Positions 45,439 through 53,732 of a stretch of DNA of 64,000 nucleotides are shown one piece after another. A program made the translations under genes and the position numbers. The DNA comes from Algorimicrobium echini. GTDB lineage: Bacteria > Bacteroidota > Bacteroidia > Flavobacteriales > Flavobacteriaceae. Under the pieces are notes generated by a model. That model was not told the origin of the DNA, searched no databases, and worked only from the letters and a program-made list of their open reading frames with translations. The stretch spans positions 280,335 to 344,334 of the forward strand of contig NZ_FOVN01000002.1 of assembly GCF_900115185.1 (NCBI RefSeq), in the 5' to 3' direction. The first letter of the stretch is position 1. Each line of letters starts with the position of its first letter.

Positions 45439-46344
45439 TTAATTAACCACCAGTTTTTGACCAATTTTTAAGGTAGATTTTTTATTAATTCCATTTAACT
45501 TGCACAATGCAGCAATACTCATATGGTTTCTTGAAGAAATACGTGATAATGTATCACCACGCTTAACAATATAAACGGTTTTTGGTTTGTTAGCTACTGC
45601 AATGGCTTCAGATTCGGTTGTTGGAACTTCAATACTACCTTTGCGCTTACTATTATGCAATTCAGGACGTGTCATATCGCGCGTTATCCAAATTTCATTT
45701 GAAAGCACTTCATTAGTATCGTTAAATTGAAGCAAATATTCTGGATTAATTTGAATCCCTTGGTAGCTCACTTCTAAATGTAAATGGCTCCCACGAGCAT
45801 TTCCCGATGTACCACCTTTACCTAAATAACTTCCAGCAACAACGGAATCATTTTCCTTAACGCCATAGGTAGATAAATGCGCATACACAGTCTCTAAACC
45901 ATTGAAATGACGAACCACAACCGAACGTCCGTGTCCAGAACTATAATTGGCAAAACGTACCACACCATCAAACATTGCAAATAAGCTATCACCTGTTACT
46001 AAATCTATGTCTATACCTTTGTGCGCACGACCTTTTCGCCAGCCATAACGTGATGTAATAACTTTGTTTTTAGAAATAGGCGATGCATAATTAGAATCAT
46101 TAAATTGCAAATGAATTGGAAACTTGATATCTTTTCCATAATCCACACGAATTTTACTGGTATCCCAATAATCAGTTGTTATATCTACATCGTTTTCTGC
46201 TTCTTCAACCTCATAGGTTTCTAATAATTCATAACTACTAGCTACAAAATTCAGTAGGTCAGGGGTGGCATCATCCGAAGTAATTGTTTGTCCATAACTT
46301 TGAGAAATCAGGCACAAACCAACTAGGGCAAAAAATGTTTTCAT
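45439..46344 (-). CDS. M23 peptidoglycan endopeptidase with LysM domain
   Basis: A 301-residue secreted cell-wall hydrolase with a signal peptide (MKTFFALVGLCLISQSYGQ). The M23 lysostaphin-type domain (about 95-215) has the zinc ligands in HKGIDIDLVTGD and HLHLEVSYQG. A C-terminal LysM domain (YIVKRGDTLSRISSRNHMSI ... LKIGQKLVVN) binds glycan strands. It should cut peptide cross-links in the periplasm. Monocistronic. Confidence 0.92.
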   Translation of the reverse strand: MKTFFALVGLCLISQSYGQTITSDDATPDLLNFVASSYELLETYEVEEAENDVDITTDYWDTSKIRVDYGKDIKFPIHLQFNDSNYASPISKNKVITSRYGWRKGRAHKGIDIDLVTGDSLFAMFDGVVRFANYSSGHGRSVVVRHFNGLETVYAHLSTYGVKENDSVVAGSYLGKGGTSGNARGSHLHLEVSYQGIQINPEYLLQFNDTNEVLSNEIWITRDMTRPELHNSKRKGSIEVPTTESEAIAVANKPKTVYIVKRGDTLSRISSRNHMSIAALCKLNGINKKSTLKIGQKLVVN

Positions 46345-46568
46345 AAGGTACTACTTGCTATTAAACACCAGTTAACGTTTAAAATTGCAAATTATTATTT
46401 TGCTGCGTCCGAAAATAGAAAAAAAATGCATTCATGAATCATAAATTTTTGTTAGAGTTTTTAATAATTGTACTGGTCATTTACTTATAAACTATTCAAT
46501 TAGTTTTCATTAATTTCTGTAACTAAATTAAGTGTAGCTATCTTTACAGCCTAAATTGAAATAATACC

Positions 46569-47879
46569 ATGGCAAATAACAGAAAAGCACAACAAGATCA
46601 ACTGGCTAAATTGCAAATTTCTAAATTGAATGATATGCAAGAAGAAGCCTTGTTGGCTATTTCCAATACTGAAAACACGGTGCTATTATCGCCAACAGGG
46701 ACTGGAAAAACAGTGGCTTTTTTATTACCTACAATTGCCAATTTAGATACCAGTTGTTCAGAGGTTCAACTGTTAATTTTGGTGCCATCACGGGAGTTAG
46801 CCATTCAAATTGAGCAAGTAATTCGAGAAATGGGAAGTGGTTTTAAAGCCAATGCTGTTTATGGAGGCCGACCTTTTTCAAAAGATAAAATTGAACTCGC
46901 TCATACGCCTGCCATTGTCATTGGAACACCAGGACGAGTAGCAGACCATTTACGTCGGGAAACGTTTTCTGTAAAAAATATTAAAACCTTGGTATTAGAT
47001 GAGTTTGATAAATCGTTAGAAATTGGTTTTGAAGACGAAATGAGCGAAATTATTGAAAGCCTAACACATATTGAAAAACGCGTTCTTACCTCTGCAACTC
47101 AAGGCCTAAAAGTTCCTGACTTCGTTGGTCTTCATCATGAACTGGTGATTGATTATTTGGATACCAAAACTTCTAATATTCACATTAAGAAAGTGGTATC
47201 ACCCGAAAAGGACAAACTGAATACATTAGTCAATTTGCTGTATGATATTGGAAACAAACCTGGCATTATATTTTGCAATTATAAAGATACAATTCAATAT
47301 GTTAGTGACTATTTAAACACTCAGAACATTTCACATGGCTGTTTTTATGGCGGTTTAGAACAAATAGATCGTGAACGTGCTTTAATTAAATTCCGAAACG
47401 GCACCCATCAAATTATTATTGCTACCGATTTGGCTGCTCGTGGATTGGATATTCCAGAATTGAATTATATTATTCATTACCAATTGCCTATAAAAGCTGA
47501 AGAATTCATCCATAGAAATGGCCGAACCGCCAGAATGCACGCTGAAGGTACTGCTTATGTATTGCAATGGGAAGATGAATATTTACCCGAATTTATTGAT
47601 ACTAATCAGGTTGTTAAACTTCAAGGAAACCCTAAAAAGTTAGAATCGAATTGGGTTACACTTTTTATTTCTGGTGGGCGAAAGGATAAAATATCGAAAG
47701 GAGATATTGCAGGTTTACTCTTTAAACAAGGCCATTTAGAAAAACACGAATTGGGCATTATAGAATTAAAACAAGATTGTGCTTTTGTAGCCGTTCCAAG
47801 AAAGAAAGCTAATACGGTTGTTGAAAACACGAATAACTTGCGTTTGAAGAAAAAGAAAGTTCGGATTCATATGATATAA
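46569..47879 (+). CDS. DbpA-like DEAD-box RNA helicase
   Basis: A 436-residue RNA helicase. Motifs are LSPTGTGKTVAFLLP, PSRELAIQI, TPGRVADHL, motif II as DEFD (VLDEFDKSLEIGFE) rather than DEAD, motif III as LTSATQ, and HRNGRTARMHAEG. The last 75 residues (from about WVTLFISGGRKDKISKGDIAGLLF) form the DbpA RNA-recognition domain that targets hairpin 92 of 23S rRNA in E. coli. A role in large-subunit assembly is therefore likely. The DEFD form is common in Bacteroidota members of this group, from recall. Confidence 0.9.
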   Translation: MANNRKAQQDQLAKLQISKLNDMQEEALLAISNTENTVLLSPTGTGKTVAFLLPTIANLDTSCSEVQLLILVPSRELAIQIEQVIREMGSGFKANAVYGGRPFSKDKIELAHTPAIVIGTPGRVADHLRRETFSVKNIKTLVLDEFDKSLEIGFEDEMSEIIESLTHIEKRVLTSATQGLKVPDFVGLHHELVIDYLDTKTSNIHIKKVVSPEKDKLNTLVNLLYDIGNKPGIIFCNYKDTIQYVSDYLNTQNISHGCFYGGLEQIDRERALIKFRNGTHQIIIATDLAARGLDIPELNYIIHYQLPIKAEEFIHRNGRTARMHAEGTAYVLQWEDEYLPEFIDTNQVVKLQGNPKKLESNWVTLFISGGRKDKISKGDIAGLLFKQGHLEKHELGIIELKQDCAFVAVPRKKANTVVENTNNLRLKKKKVRIHMI

Positions 47880-47995
47880 CAACCCTATCAATTATTAAGG
47901 AAAGTTTAACAGGCTAAACCTGCTTACCGATAGTCTTTTTATGAATTGCTTTGTATTTTTACAGAACTCTATAAATAAAAATTCAAAAAACAACC

Positions 47996-49096
47996 ATGAC
48001 TAAAAAGCAAGCCTTGTTAGAACCCTATACACTCAATTCAGATATTACCTTAAAAAACCGTGTGGTTATGGCTCCCATGACACGTAGTCGTGCGGACAAT
48101 CCAGATAAAGCTCCTACTGAAGCTTTGCAAGCCACCTATTATGCTCAACGTGCTTCGGCTGGTTTAATTATCACGGAAGGCTCACAAGTTTCGGAACAAG
48201 CGGTTGGTTATGTTAATACACCTGGAATCTACTCTCAAAAGCAAGTGGAAGGGTGGAAGCTGGTTACCAAAGCGGTACATGATGAAGGTGGCACCATTTT
48301 TATCCAATTGTGGCATGTAGGACGGATTTCGCATCCAGATTTCCACAATGGAAATTTACCTTTAGCACCTTCGGCTATTAATCCCGAAGTACAATCGTTT
48401 ACACCTTCGGGTTTTAAAGACACGGTAACGCCAAAAGCGATGACTCAAGCCGATATTAATCAAACTATATCCGATTTTAAACAGGCTGCTAAAAATGCCA
48501 TAGACGCTGGGTTTGATGGTGTTGAAATTCACTCATCCAACGGGTACTTGTTTCATCAGTTTTTCAGTACAGTTTCTAATACCAGAACGGATAACTATGG
48601 TGGTAGCATTGAAAATCGCGCACGTTTTTTCTTTGAGGTATTGGATGCTATTAAGTCCGTTATGCCAGAAAATAGAATCGGTGTGCGTTTTAATCCGTCG
48701 GCACATGGTATTTTTGGTATTTCAGTGGATGCGCAAACGCTACCAACTTTCGATTATATTATTCAAAAATTAAATGACTACGATTTGGCTTATGTGCATT
48801 TATCGGAACCGTTTACAGATGTTTCAGATGTGCCGCATGCCGAAACCGCCATTGCCAAACGGTATAGACCCCTTTATAACGGGACATTGATGATTAACAC
48901 CAATTTTAAGCAGGCGAGTGGTAACGCGGTTATAGAAGGTGGTGATGCCGATTTAGTAGCCTTTGGAAAACCCTTTATTTCTAACCCAGATTTGGTAGAA
49001 CGATTTGAACAAAACTTGGATTTAACTCAATGGGATTCCGATACGTTTTATACCACTGGAAAAAAAGGCTTTACCGACTACGAAAAAATAACATAA
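47996..49096 (+). CDS. Old yellow enzyme family alkene reductase
   Basis: A 366-residue FMN-dependent TIM-barrel reductase of the OYE/NemA type, acting on activated C=C bonds with NAD(P)H. Visible are the FMN-site MAPMTRSRAD, LWHVGRISHPD, the substrate-binding pair in VEIHSSNGYLFHQF (His plus Asn), SNTRTDNYGGSIENRARF, and AFGKPFISNPDLVERF near the end. It lies 83 bases upstream of the alcohol dehydrogenase on the same strand. The pair may detoxify reactive enals and aldehydes together. Confidence 0.92.
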   Translation: MTKKQALLEPYTLNSDITLKNRVVMAPMTRSRADNPDKAPTEALQATYYAQRASAGLIITEGSQVSEQAVGYVNTPGIYSQKQVEGWKLVTKAVHDEGGTIFIQLWHVGRISHPDFHNGNLPLAPSAINPEVQSFTPSGFKDTVTPKAMTQADINQTISDFKQAAKNAIDAGFDGVEIHSSNGYLFHQFFSTVSNTRTDNYGGSIENRARFFFEVLDAIKSVMPENRIGVRFNPSAHGIFGISVDAQTLPTFDYIIQKLNDYDLAYVHLSEPFTDVSDVPHAETAIAKRYRPLYNGTLMINTNFKQASGNAVIEGGDADLVAFGKPFISNPDLVERFEQNLDLTQWDSDTFYTTGKKGFTDYEKIT

Positions 49097-49179
49097 GTTT
49101 AATAGGATTAATTTTTAAATCCTACGAATGAAAAGTACCTTATACACAAAATATAAAATACTAAAACAACACATAAAAG

Positions 49180-50232
49180 ATGATGAAAAAGACTGCAAAA
49201 GCTTATGGTGCCAAGAGTGCTACAGCTGATTTAGAACCGATGACTATTGAACGTCGGGAGTTACAAGCAACCGATGTAAACATAGATATCCTGTACTGTG
49301 GTGTGTGTCATTCAGATATACACACGGTACGAAACGATTGGAAAGGCTCTACATATCCCGTAATTCCAGGTCATGAAATTATTGGTCGTGTAACAGAGGT
49401 AGGACCAAACGTAAACAATTTTAAAGTAGGGGATTTAGTGGGTGTTGGTTGCATGGTGGATTCTTGCCAAAGCTGCAACAGCTGCCAACATGATTTAGAA
49501 CAATTTTGTGAAAATGGTGCGACTTTTACCTACAACAGTCCAGATAAGCATTTAGGCGGTCAAACCTACGGTGGGTACACAACTTCCGTGGTTTGCGACC
49601 AAGAATTTGTCCTGCGTGTTCCTGAAAATATTGATCCGAAAGGCGCTGCACCATTGCTTTGTGCTGGAATTACCACTTGGTCGCCATTGCGCCATTGGAA
49701 GGTTAAAAAAGGAGATAAGGTAGGTGTCATTGGTTTAGGAGGCTTGGGCCATATGGGTGTTAAGTTTGCCAATGCCTTGGGTGCTCATGTGGTAATGATT
49801 ACCACATCGCCAGATAAAGCGGATGATGCAGAACGATTAGGTGCTCATGAGGTGTTGATTTCTAAAGATCAAGATGCGATGAAAGCGCATGCTAATAGTT
49901 TTGACTTTATATTAAATACCATTCCTGTAGGTCATGAAATGGATCCATACTTGAGTTTATTGAAAATTGATGCAACAATGGTTCTAGTTGGTGCTATTGA
50001 AAATATGCGCGAATTTCATGGTGGTAGTCTGGTTATGGGTCGGAAACGTGTTGCTGGATCGTTGATTGGTGGCATTAAAGAAACCCAAGAGATGTTAGAT
50101 TTTTGTGGTGAACATAATATTGTTTCGGATATTGAAGTGATAGATATGCAAAATATTAATGAGGCCTATGAGCGTGTTACCAAAAACGATGTGAAATATC
50201 GGTTTGTTATAGACATGGCGAGTTTGAAATAA
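49180..50232 (+). CDS. Zinc-dependent NAD(P) alcohol dehydrogenase (YahK-like)
   Basis: A 350-residue medium-chain dehydrogenase of the cinnamyl-alcohol/YahK group. Catalytic zinc ligands are in CGVCHSDIH and PGHEIIGRV, and the structural zinc site is CQSCNSCQHDLEQFC. The Rossmann motif is GVIGLGGLGHMGVKFA, and TTSPDKADDAERLGA suggests NADP preference. It converts aldehydes to alcohols in both directions. A second ATG at 49183 is an equal alternative start. A terminator follows at 50241. Confidence 0.92.
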   Translation: MMKKTAKAYGAKSATADLEPMTIERRELQATDVNIDILYCGVCHSDIHTVRNDWKGSTYPVIPGHEIIGRVTEVGPNVNNFKVGDLVGVGCMVDSCQSCNSCQHDLEQFCENGATFTYNSPDKHLGGQTYGGYTTSVVCDQEFVLRVPENIDPKGAAPLLCAGITTWSPLRHWKVKKGDKVGVIGLGGLGHMGVKFANALGAHVVMITTSPDKADDAERLGAHEVLISKDQDAMKAHANSFDFILNTIPVGHEMDPYLSLLKIDATMVLVGAIENMREFHGGSLVMGRKRVAGSLIGGIKETQEMLDFCGEHNIVSDIEVIDMQNINEAYERVTKNDVKYRFVIDMASLK

Positions 50233-50240
50233 CCTAAAAA

Positions 50241-50266
50241 AAGGGGTGTTTTGATAAGCATCCCTT
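50241..50266 (+). terminator. Terminator of the alcohol dehydrogenase gene
   Basis: Arms AAGGGGTG and CATCCCTT (50241-50248 and 50259-50266, one G-U pair) with a 10-base loop, 8 bases after the stop and followed by a T-rich stretch. Confidence 0.65.
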
Positions 50267-50561
50267 ATTCTTGTGAATTTCTATTTTACATAATATAAAT
50301 TATAGAACATATATTACTATGAGTCAAATAACGAATAGACCTTTTTTCAGATTCTATTTTACATAGTTACTGATATACGGTCTTTAGACTTTTATCGGTA
50401 GTAATAATCTAACAGCTATTTTATGTTGTGATTTATGAGTTATCTTTTGATTCTTATAATTGCCGCATTCTGAATAATTGCCCATGAATTTTAAAATACG
50501 CGATTCTCATGCGATTGGATTTTGAGATGTTTTGCACAAGGTATATTTGCTGACCCGAATT

Positions 50562-50599
50562 AAACCCGAAGGAAACCCGAAGGAAACCCGAAGGAAACC
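50562..50599. repeat. 11-bp tandem repeat, 3.5 copies
   Basis: The unit AAACCCGAAGG is repeated at 50562, 50573 and 50584, with a partial copy (AAACC) at 50595. It is non-coding and lies 13 bases after the TATATTTG element. Copies are exact, which suggests recent slippage expansion. Confidence 0.85.
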
Positions 50600-50809
50600 T
50601 TACGGAAACTATTGCTTAATCTGTTTCTATTTTTAAATTTATGAACTCATGATGTGCTACGCAGTTATTCGTGCGTGAATATTTTTTATTGGAACTCATG
50701 ATTGCTTCGCAGTTCACTGCGTGACGCTCTCTTTTTTCTTTTCGCTACTTTGGAATGTTAAATTACTTTGGTTCATAACTCTTTGGATATGGATAGTTAA
50801 CTTTATTTC

Positions 50810-51060
50810 GTTCATTTTGCCTTGATGCAAAACGAACCAAAAAATCAAAACCATATTAAGGAAATTACTCATGATTTTATTTTTAGGTATTCGTGAATGC
50901 TCCGCATTTTCCTGCGTGACGTTCGCCTTTTTTTGATGTTAATTTGGAATGTTAAATTACTTTCGTTCGTAACTCCCTTGCGATGGATAGTTTAATTCAT
51001 TATAAAGCTCACTATTTCTGAAAATGTTTGGGGAAAGTGATTGATGTTTTGGATGGTTGG
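50810..51060. repeat. Direct repeat block 1, left of the orphan gene
   Basis: About 250 bp that recur with differences at 52532-52790. It begins with a hairpin (arms GTTCATTTTGC and GCAAAACGAAC around CTTGAT), followed by CCAAAAAATCAAAACC. A 42-bp segment at 50876-50917 is identical to 52601-52642. The block ends with CTCACTATTTCTGAAAA followed by a TTGGGGAA-like stretch. No ORF is contained. Confidence 0.75.
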
Positions 51061-51586
51061 TTTTATTTGGGGACTTACTGTTAGGTGATTTTTGACCTAC
51101 TGTTATGGTGATTTGTGGTTTACTGCTTGTTTTGGACTTGATTTTGTATGGGTGGGCTCCTCCTCTATTGTTGGTTTTTGTTTGGTATTTCTGACAGATT
51201 TTCTGATTATTAAACTTTTTTCATTTTTATGAAATATTTATGATGTATTCGGTTGAATATGAAAATTTTATAAAATAGTGTTTGATTTTTGGCTGTTTTT
51301 TACAGAATTGTTTGCAAACGGGTTATTTTATTGATAATGAGATAATTGGGTTTCGTTTTGAGTTACAAGTAATTTTTATGTGTTTGATTTCCAGACCGGT
51401 AGTATGTAACGATTCGCGAGGTTATTTATTACGGTTTGGGATATCGATATGTTATAATTCTCTCTCTTAATTAATTTTTAGCCCTCATTACTATGTGGGA
51501 ATTAGACGGTGTGTCTTATTCCTTAATTATTAACCAAACTGGATTGCATACTTATGCCTTTGCAACTAGTTTTAAAACCTTTTATT

Positions 51587-52387
51587 ATGGCAAGAAATAA
51601 TTCATTTATTAAACTAGACGGCACCCTAGATGGGTTGACGTTTTACAGACAGAATGGTGAGAGTTTGGTAAAAACCAAGAGCCAAATTAGTAAAAAACGT
51701 ATTATGAATGATCCTGCGTATAAACGAACGCGGGAAAACATGATGGAATTTGGTGGTGCCGCCCGAGCTGGTAAGGCTTTTAGGGACGGATTTGCCAATA
51801 TGGTGAAACTAATGGGCGACTCGTATTTGAGTGCGCGTGTGAGTGGCCTGATGAAGCGCGTGAATAGCGCTGGTACTGGGAAACGTGGCGAGCGCGATAT
51901 AGATGTGGTTGCTATGCGAGACCTATTTCGTGGCTTTGAGTTTAACAAACAGCTTCCTTTTAAAAGCGTGTTTTATGCGCCAAACCCTGTACCAACAATT
52001 GAAGCTGCCCGTGATATTGTATCTTGGAAAATAGACGACTTTGATACGGCTGCTTTTATAACTGCGCCTGAAGGTGCTACGCATTTTAAATTGGTACTAG
52101 CTGCTGGTTATGTGAGTAATTACAGCTATGAGCTTGCAACGAACTCCTATGAACCTGTTGATGATACAGTTAATGGTCTTGGTGGTACTGATATTAGTGC
52201 AGCTATACCTATTGGTGGTATGGTTGGCGGCTTAACCACACTTGAGATTGATATGACTGGTTTGGGAGCTATTCCGGCTACTTCTGCTTTGTTTGTAAGT
52301 ACTGGGATAGTGTTTTACCAAGAGATTAACACGGAACTTTATGAACTTGCACAGAGTAATACCATGGTGGTTGCTGTAAGTGGCTAG
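51587..52387 (+). CDS. Bacteroidota orphan-family protein in a repeat cassette
   Basis: A 266-residue protein of no assigned function. The N-terminal 60 residues are basic (MARNNSFIKLDGTLDGLTFY, then LVKTKSQISKKRIMNDPAYK and RTRENMMEF). That pattern resembles the start of DUF6266-type proteins, with a similar G-x-h-x-G...Y...R-x-K...DP...R layout. The rest is predicted mixed alpha/beta with no signal peptide, membrane helix or catalytic motif. I recall similar proteins scattered through Flavobacteriaceae genomes. The ATG at 51587 fits that family start better than the upstream in-frame ATG at 51554. Direct repeats flank it on both sides, and its terminator is in a duplicated 90-bp element. 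Confidence 0.75.
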   Translation: MARNNSFIKLDGTLDGLTFYRQNGESLVKTKSQISKKRIMNDPAYKRTRENMMEFGGAARAGKAFRDGFANMVKLMGDSYLSARVSGLMKRVNSAGTGKRGERDIDVVAMRDLFRGFEFNKQLPFKSVFYAPNPVPTIEAARDIVSWKIDDFDTAAFITAPEGATHFKLVLAAGYVSNYSYELATNSYEPVDDTVNGLGGTDISAAIPIGGMVGGLTTLEIDMTGLGAIPATSALFVSTGIVFYQEINTELYELAQSNTMVVAVSG

Positions 52388-52400
52388 GCCTCTTTTTTTC

Positions 52401-52490
52401 TGGTGATTTGTTCCCGTTTGTTACGGGATAGTTTTGAAAAACCTGCTCTGGATGTTCTGGAGTGGGTTTTTTGTTTGGTTTTAATTTATA
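52401..52490. repeat. 90-bp repeat copy A, containing a terminator
   Basis: An exact 90-base copy of 52808-52897. It contains a small hairpin (TCCCGT-TTGTT-ACGGGA, 52412-52428) and a strong intrinsic terminator (arms 52437-52448 and 52460-52471, with AAAAACC pairing to GGGTTTTT, then more Ts). It lies 13 bases after the stop of the orphan gene, which it probably terminates. Confidence 0.9.
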
Positions 52491-52531
52491 GTATTGTGAA
52501 GCGCAGATTTTTGGAAAAAAAAGTTATTTCA

Positions 52532-52790
52532 TTCTTTTGTCTTGATACAAAAGAACCAAAAAATCAAAACCGTTTTAAGGAAATTACTCATGCACATTAT
52601 TTTATTTTTAGGTATTCGTGAATGCTCCGCATTTTCCTGCGTATCGTTCGCTTTTTTATTGACGTTATTTTAAATTGTTGAATATACTTGCTTCGTAACT
52701 CCCTTGTGATGGAAGGTTTACTTTGTTTTCAAGCTCACTATTTCTGAAAACGGTTGGGGAATGGCTTGATGTTTATTGCTGTTGTTTTAA
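52532..52790. repeat. Direct repeat block 2, right of the orphan gene
   Basis: The second copy of the 250-bp block. Its hairpin has arms TTCTTTTGT and ACAAAAGAA (52532-52540, 52547-52555) around CTTGAT. Compared with block 1, one pair changes on both sides (C-G becomes T-A), which preserves the stem. The 42-bp identical core lies at 52601-52642, and AACTCCCTTGTGATGGA and CTCACTATTTCTGAAAA follow in the same order as in block 1. No gene lies between this block and repeat copy B. Confidence 0.75.
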
Positions 52791-52807
52791 TTTGGGGTTT
52801 ATGGTTG

Positions 52808-52897
52808 TGGTGATTTGTTCCCGTTTGTTACGGGATAGTTTTGAAAAACCTGCTCTGGATGTTCTGGAGTGGGTTTTTTGTTTGGTTTTAATTTATA
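52808..52897. repeat. 90-bp repeat copy B, orphaned terminator
   Basis: Identical over 90 bases to 52401-52490, including the intrinsic terminator (arms 52844-52855 and 52867-52878). Unlike copy A it has no gene in front of it, only the tail of repeat block 2. This is what would remain if a second gene cassette had been deleted between block 2 and its terminator, or if the element moved by itself. Confidence 0.9.
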
Positions 52898-52995
52898 ATA
52901 CTGCGGTAGCGTGTGTATTTTTACTTTTGAGAATTTTAGATTGTTAATATACATGATTTAAGACTTCGTTGAATTGGAATAAAAAGGTTATTTCA

Positions 52996-53035
52996 TTCTT
53001 TTGTCTTGATACAAAAGAACCAAAAAATCAAGGCT
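52996..53035. repeat. Third copy of the CTTGAT-loop hairpin element
   Basis: Arms TTCTTTTGT and ACAAAAGAA (52996-53004, 53011-53019) around CTTGAT, followed by CCAAAAAATCAA. The hairpin is identical to that of block 2. The similarity extends only slightly upstream (the preceding AGGTTATTTCA resembles AAGTTATTTCA). It ends at the edge of the repeat region, about 70 bases before the TetR operator. Confidence 0.8.
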
Positions 53036-53102
53036 GACTATAATTTTGGAAACAATTAACGGTTCACTTGTTATTGTATATTCACAAAACTTTAACAATT
53101 TA

Positions 53103-53156
53103 TAAACGAATACGTTTAATAAATAATATACATTTGTTTTAAACGATAACGTTTAA
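53103..53156 (+). promoter_or_regulatory. Twin-operator promoter of the TetR gene
   Basis: Two inverted repeats of the form TAAACG-N4-CGTTTA (53103-53118, and the extended 53139-53156) have centres 37 bases apart. Between them lies TACATTTG (53129-53136), a -7 consensus. The upstream operator covers the -33 region and the downstream one covers the transcription start. The arrangement strongly suggests autorepression by the TetR protein that starts 4 bases later. Confidence 0.75.
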
Positions 53157-53160
53157 TAAT

Positions 53161-53712
53161 ATGCCTAAAATAGTCGCACAAAAAAAGGATTGGTTAAAGC
53201 TTGGTTATAAAATATTTTCCGAAAAAGGAGTCTCTGGAATTGTGGTTGAAAAAATGTCAAAAACGTTAAACTGTAACAAATCCAGTTTTTACTGGCATTT
53301 TAAAACCAAAAAAGAATTTATAAGAGAAATGGTGAATTACTGGGTGAACAATAAAACAAAAAAAATTATTGAAATTACAGGTATTGAAGATAACCCAATA
53401 CAAAAAATAAATAAACTTATAGATATAACATACTGTAAGATGCCTTATTCAGACTTTATTTTTTATTTAAAAAGATATGCTGTTAAAGACAAAACCATTT
53501 CAAAAATAATTGATGATGTTGATAATCAAAGAATTGATTACGTAAAAAAATTATTGATAGAAAACGGTTATAAGGATGATGAGGCACAGATTAAAGCATC
53601 TTTGCTCTATAAACATTTAATTGGTTTTTATGAAATGTCACGCTATAAAGAACTTGATGGTTGTTATATGGCAGATGTAAAAAAAGAAATAAAGCAAGTT
53701 ATTGATATATAA
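53161..53712 (+). CDS. TetR/AcrR family regulator
   Basis: A 183-residue regulator with an N-terminal helix-turn-helix (KLGYKIFSEKGVSGIVVEKMSKTLNCNKSSFYWHFKTKKEFI). The rest is a helical ligand-binding domain resembling YsiA/TetR_C forms. It is AT-rich in codon use, more so than the chromosomal genes around 46-50 kb. It sits between the repeat region and a truncated membrane-protein gene, and probably regulates itself and the MBL-CPBP genes downstream. Confidence 0.88.
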   Translation: MPKIVAQKKDWLKLGYKIFSEKGVSGIVVEKMSKTLNCNKSSFYWHFKTKKEFIREMVNYWVNNKTKKIIEITGIEDNPIQKINKLIDITYCKMPYSDFIFYLKRYAVKDKTISKIIDDVDNQRIDYVKKLLIENGYKDDEAQIKASLLYKHLIGFYEMSRYKELDGCYMADVKKEIKQVIDI

Positions 53713-53732
53713 CCCATAAAACTTATACGTTT

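Larger units (their letters stand above)
50267..51586. other. 1.3-kb non-coding region full of degenerate repeats
   Basis: I find no supportable gene here. The segment contains an orphan -7 element (TATATTTG, 50542-50549) ahead of 11-bp tandem repeats. It also has two copies of a 194-bp direct repeat (TTGGAATGTTAAATTAC at 50750 and 50944; TGCGTGACG at 50718 and 50913), a palindrome CGCAGT-TC-ACTGCG (50708-50721), and the hairpin element of block 1 (50810-50852). From 51080 to 51586 the sequence is T-rich and only weakly similar to the later 90-bp repeats. It must contain the promoter of the gene at 51587, but I see no clear consensus. Confidence 0.7.

Noticed and set aside
50562-50599. Possible CRISPR-like array
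   Set aside because: The repeats are 11 bp and directly abutting without spacers, and no cas gene is present.
51282-51470. A 62-codon plus-strand ORF upstream of the orphan gene
   Set aside because: No recognisable motif, AT-rich chance composition, and it lies in degenerate repeat DNA without promoter or terminator.
52403-52947. Two ORFs (52403-52621 and 52723-52947) encoding the same 29-residue stretch
   Set aside because: The shared peptide is simply the exact 90-bp repeat read in one frame, and it includes a terminator hairpin; neither ORF has other protein-like features.
50233-53160. Prophage or integrative element
   Set aside because: No integrase, phage structural gene, tRNA attachment site or terminal direct repeat was found; only short structured repeats are present.
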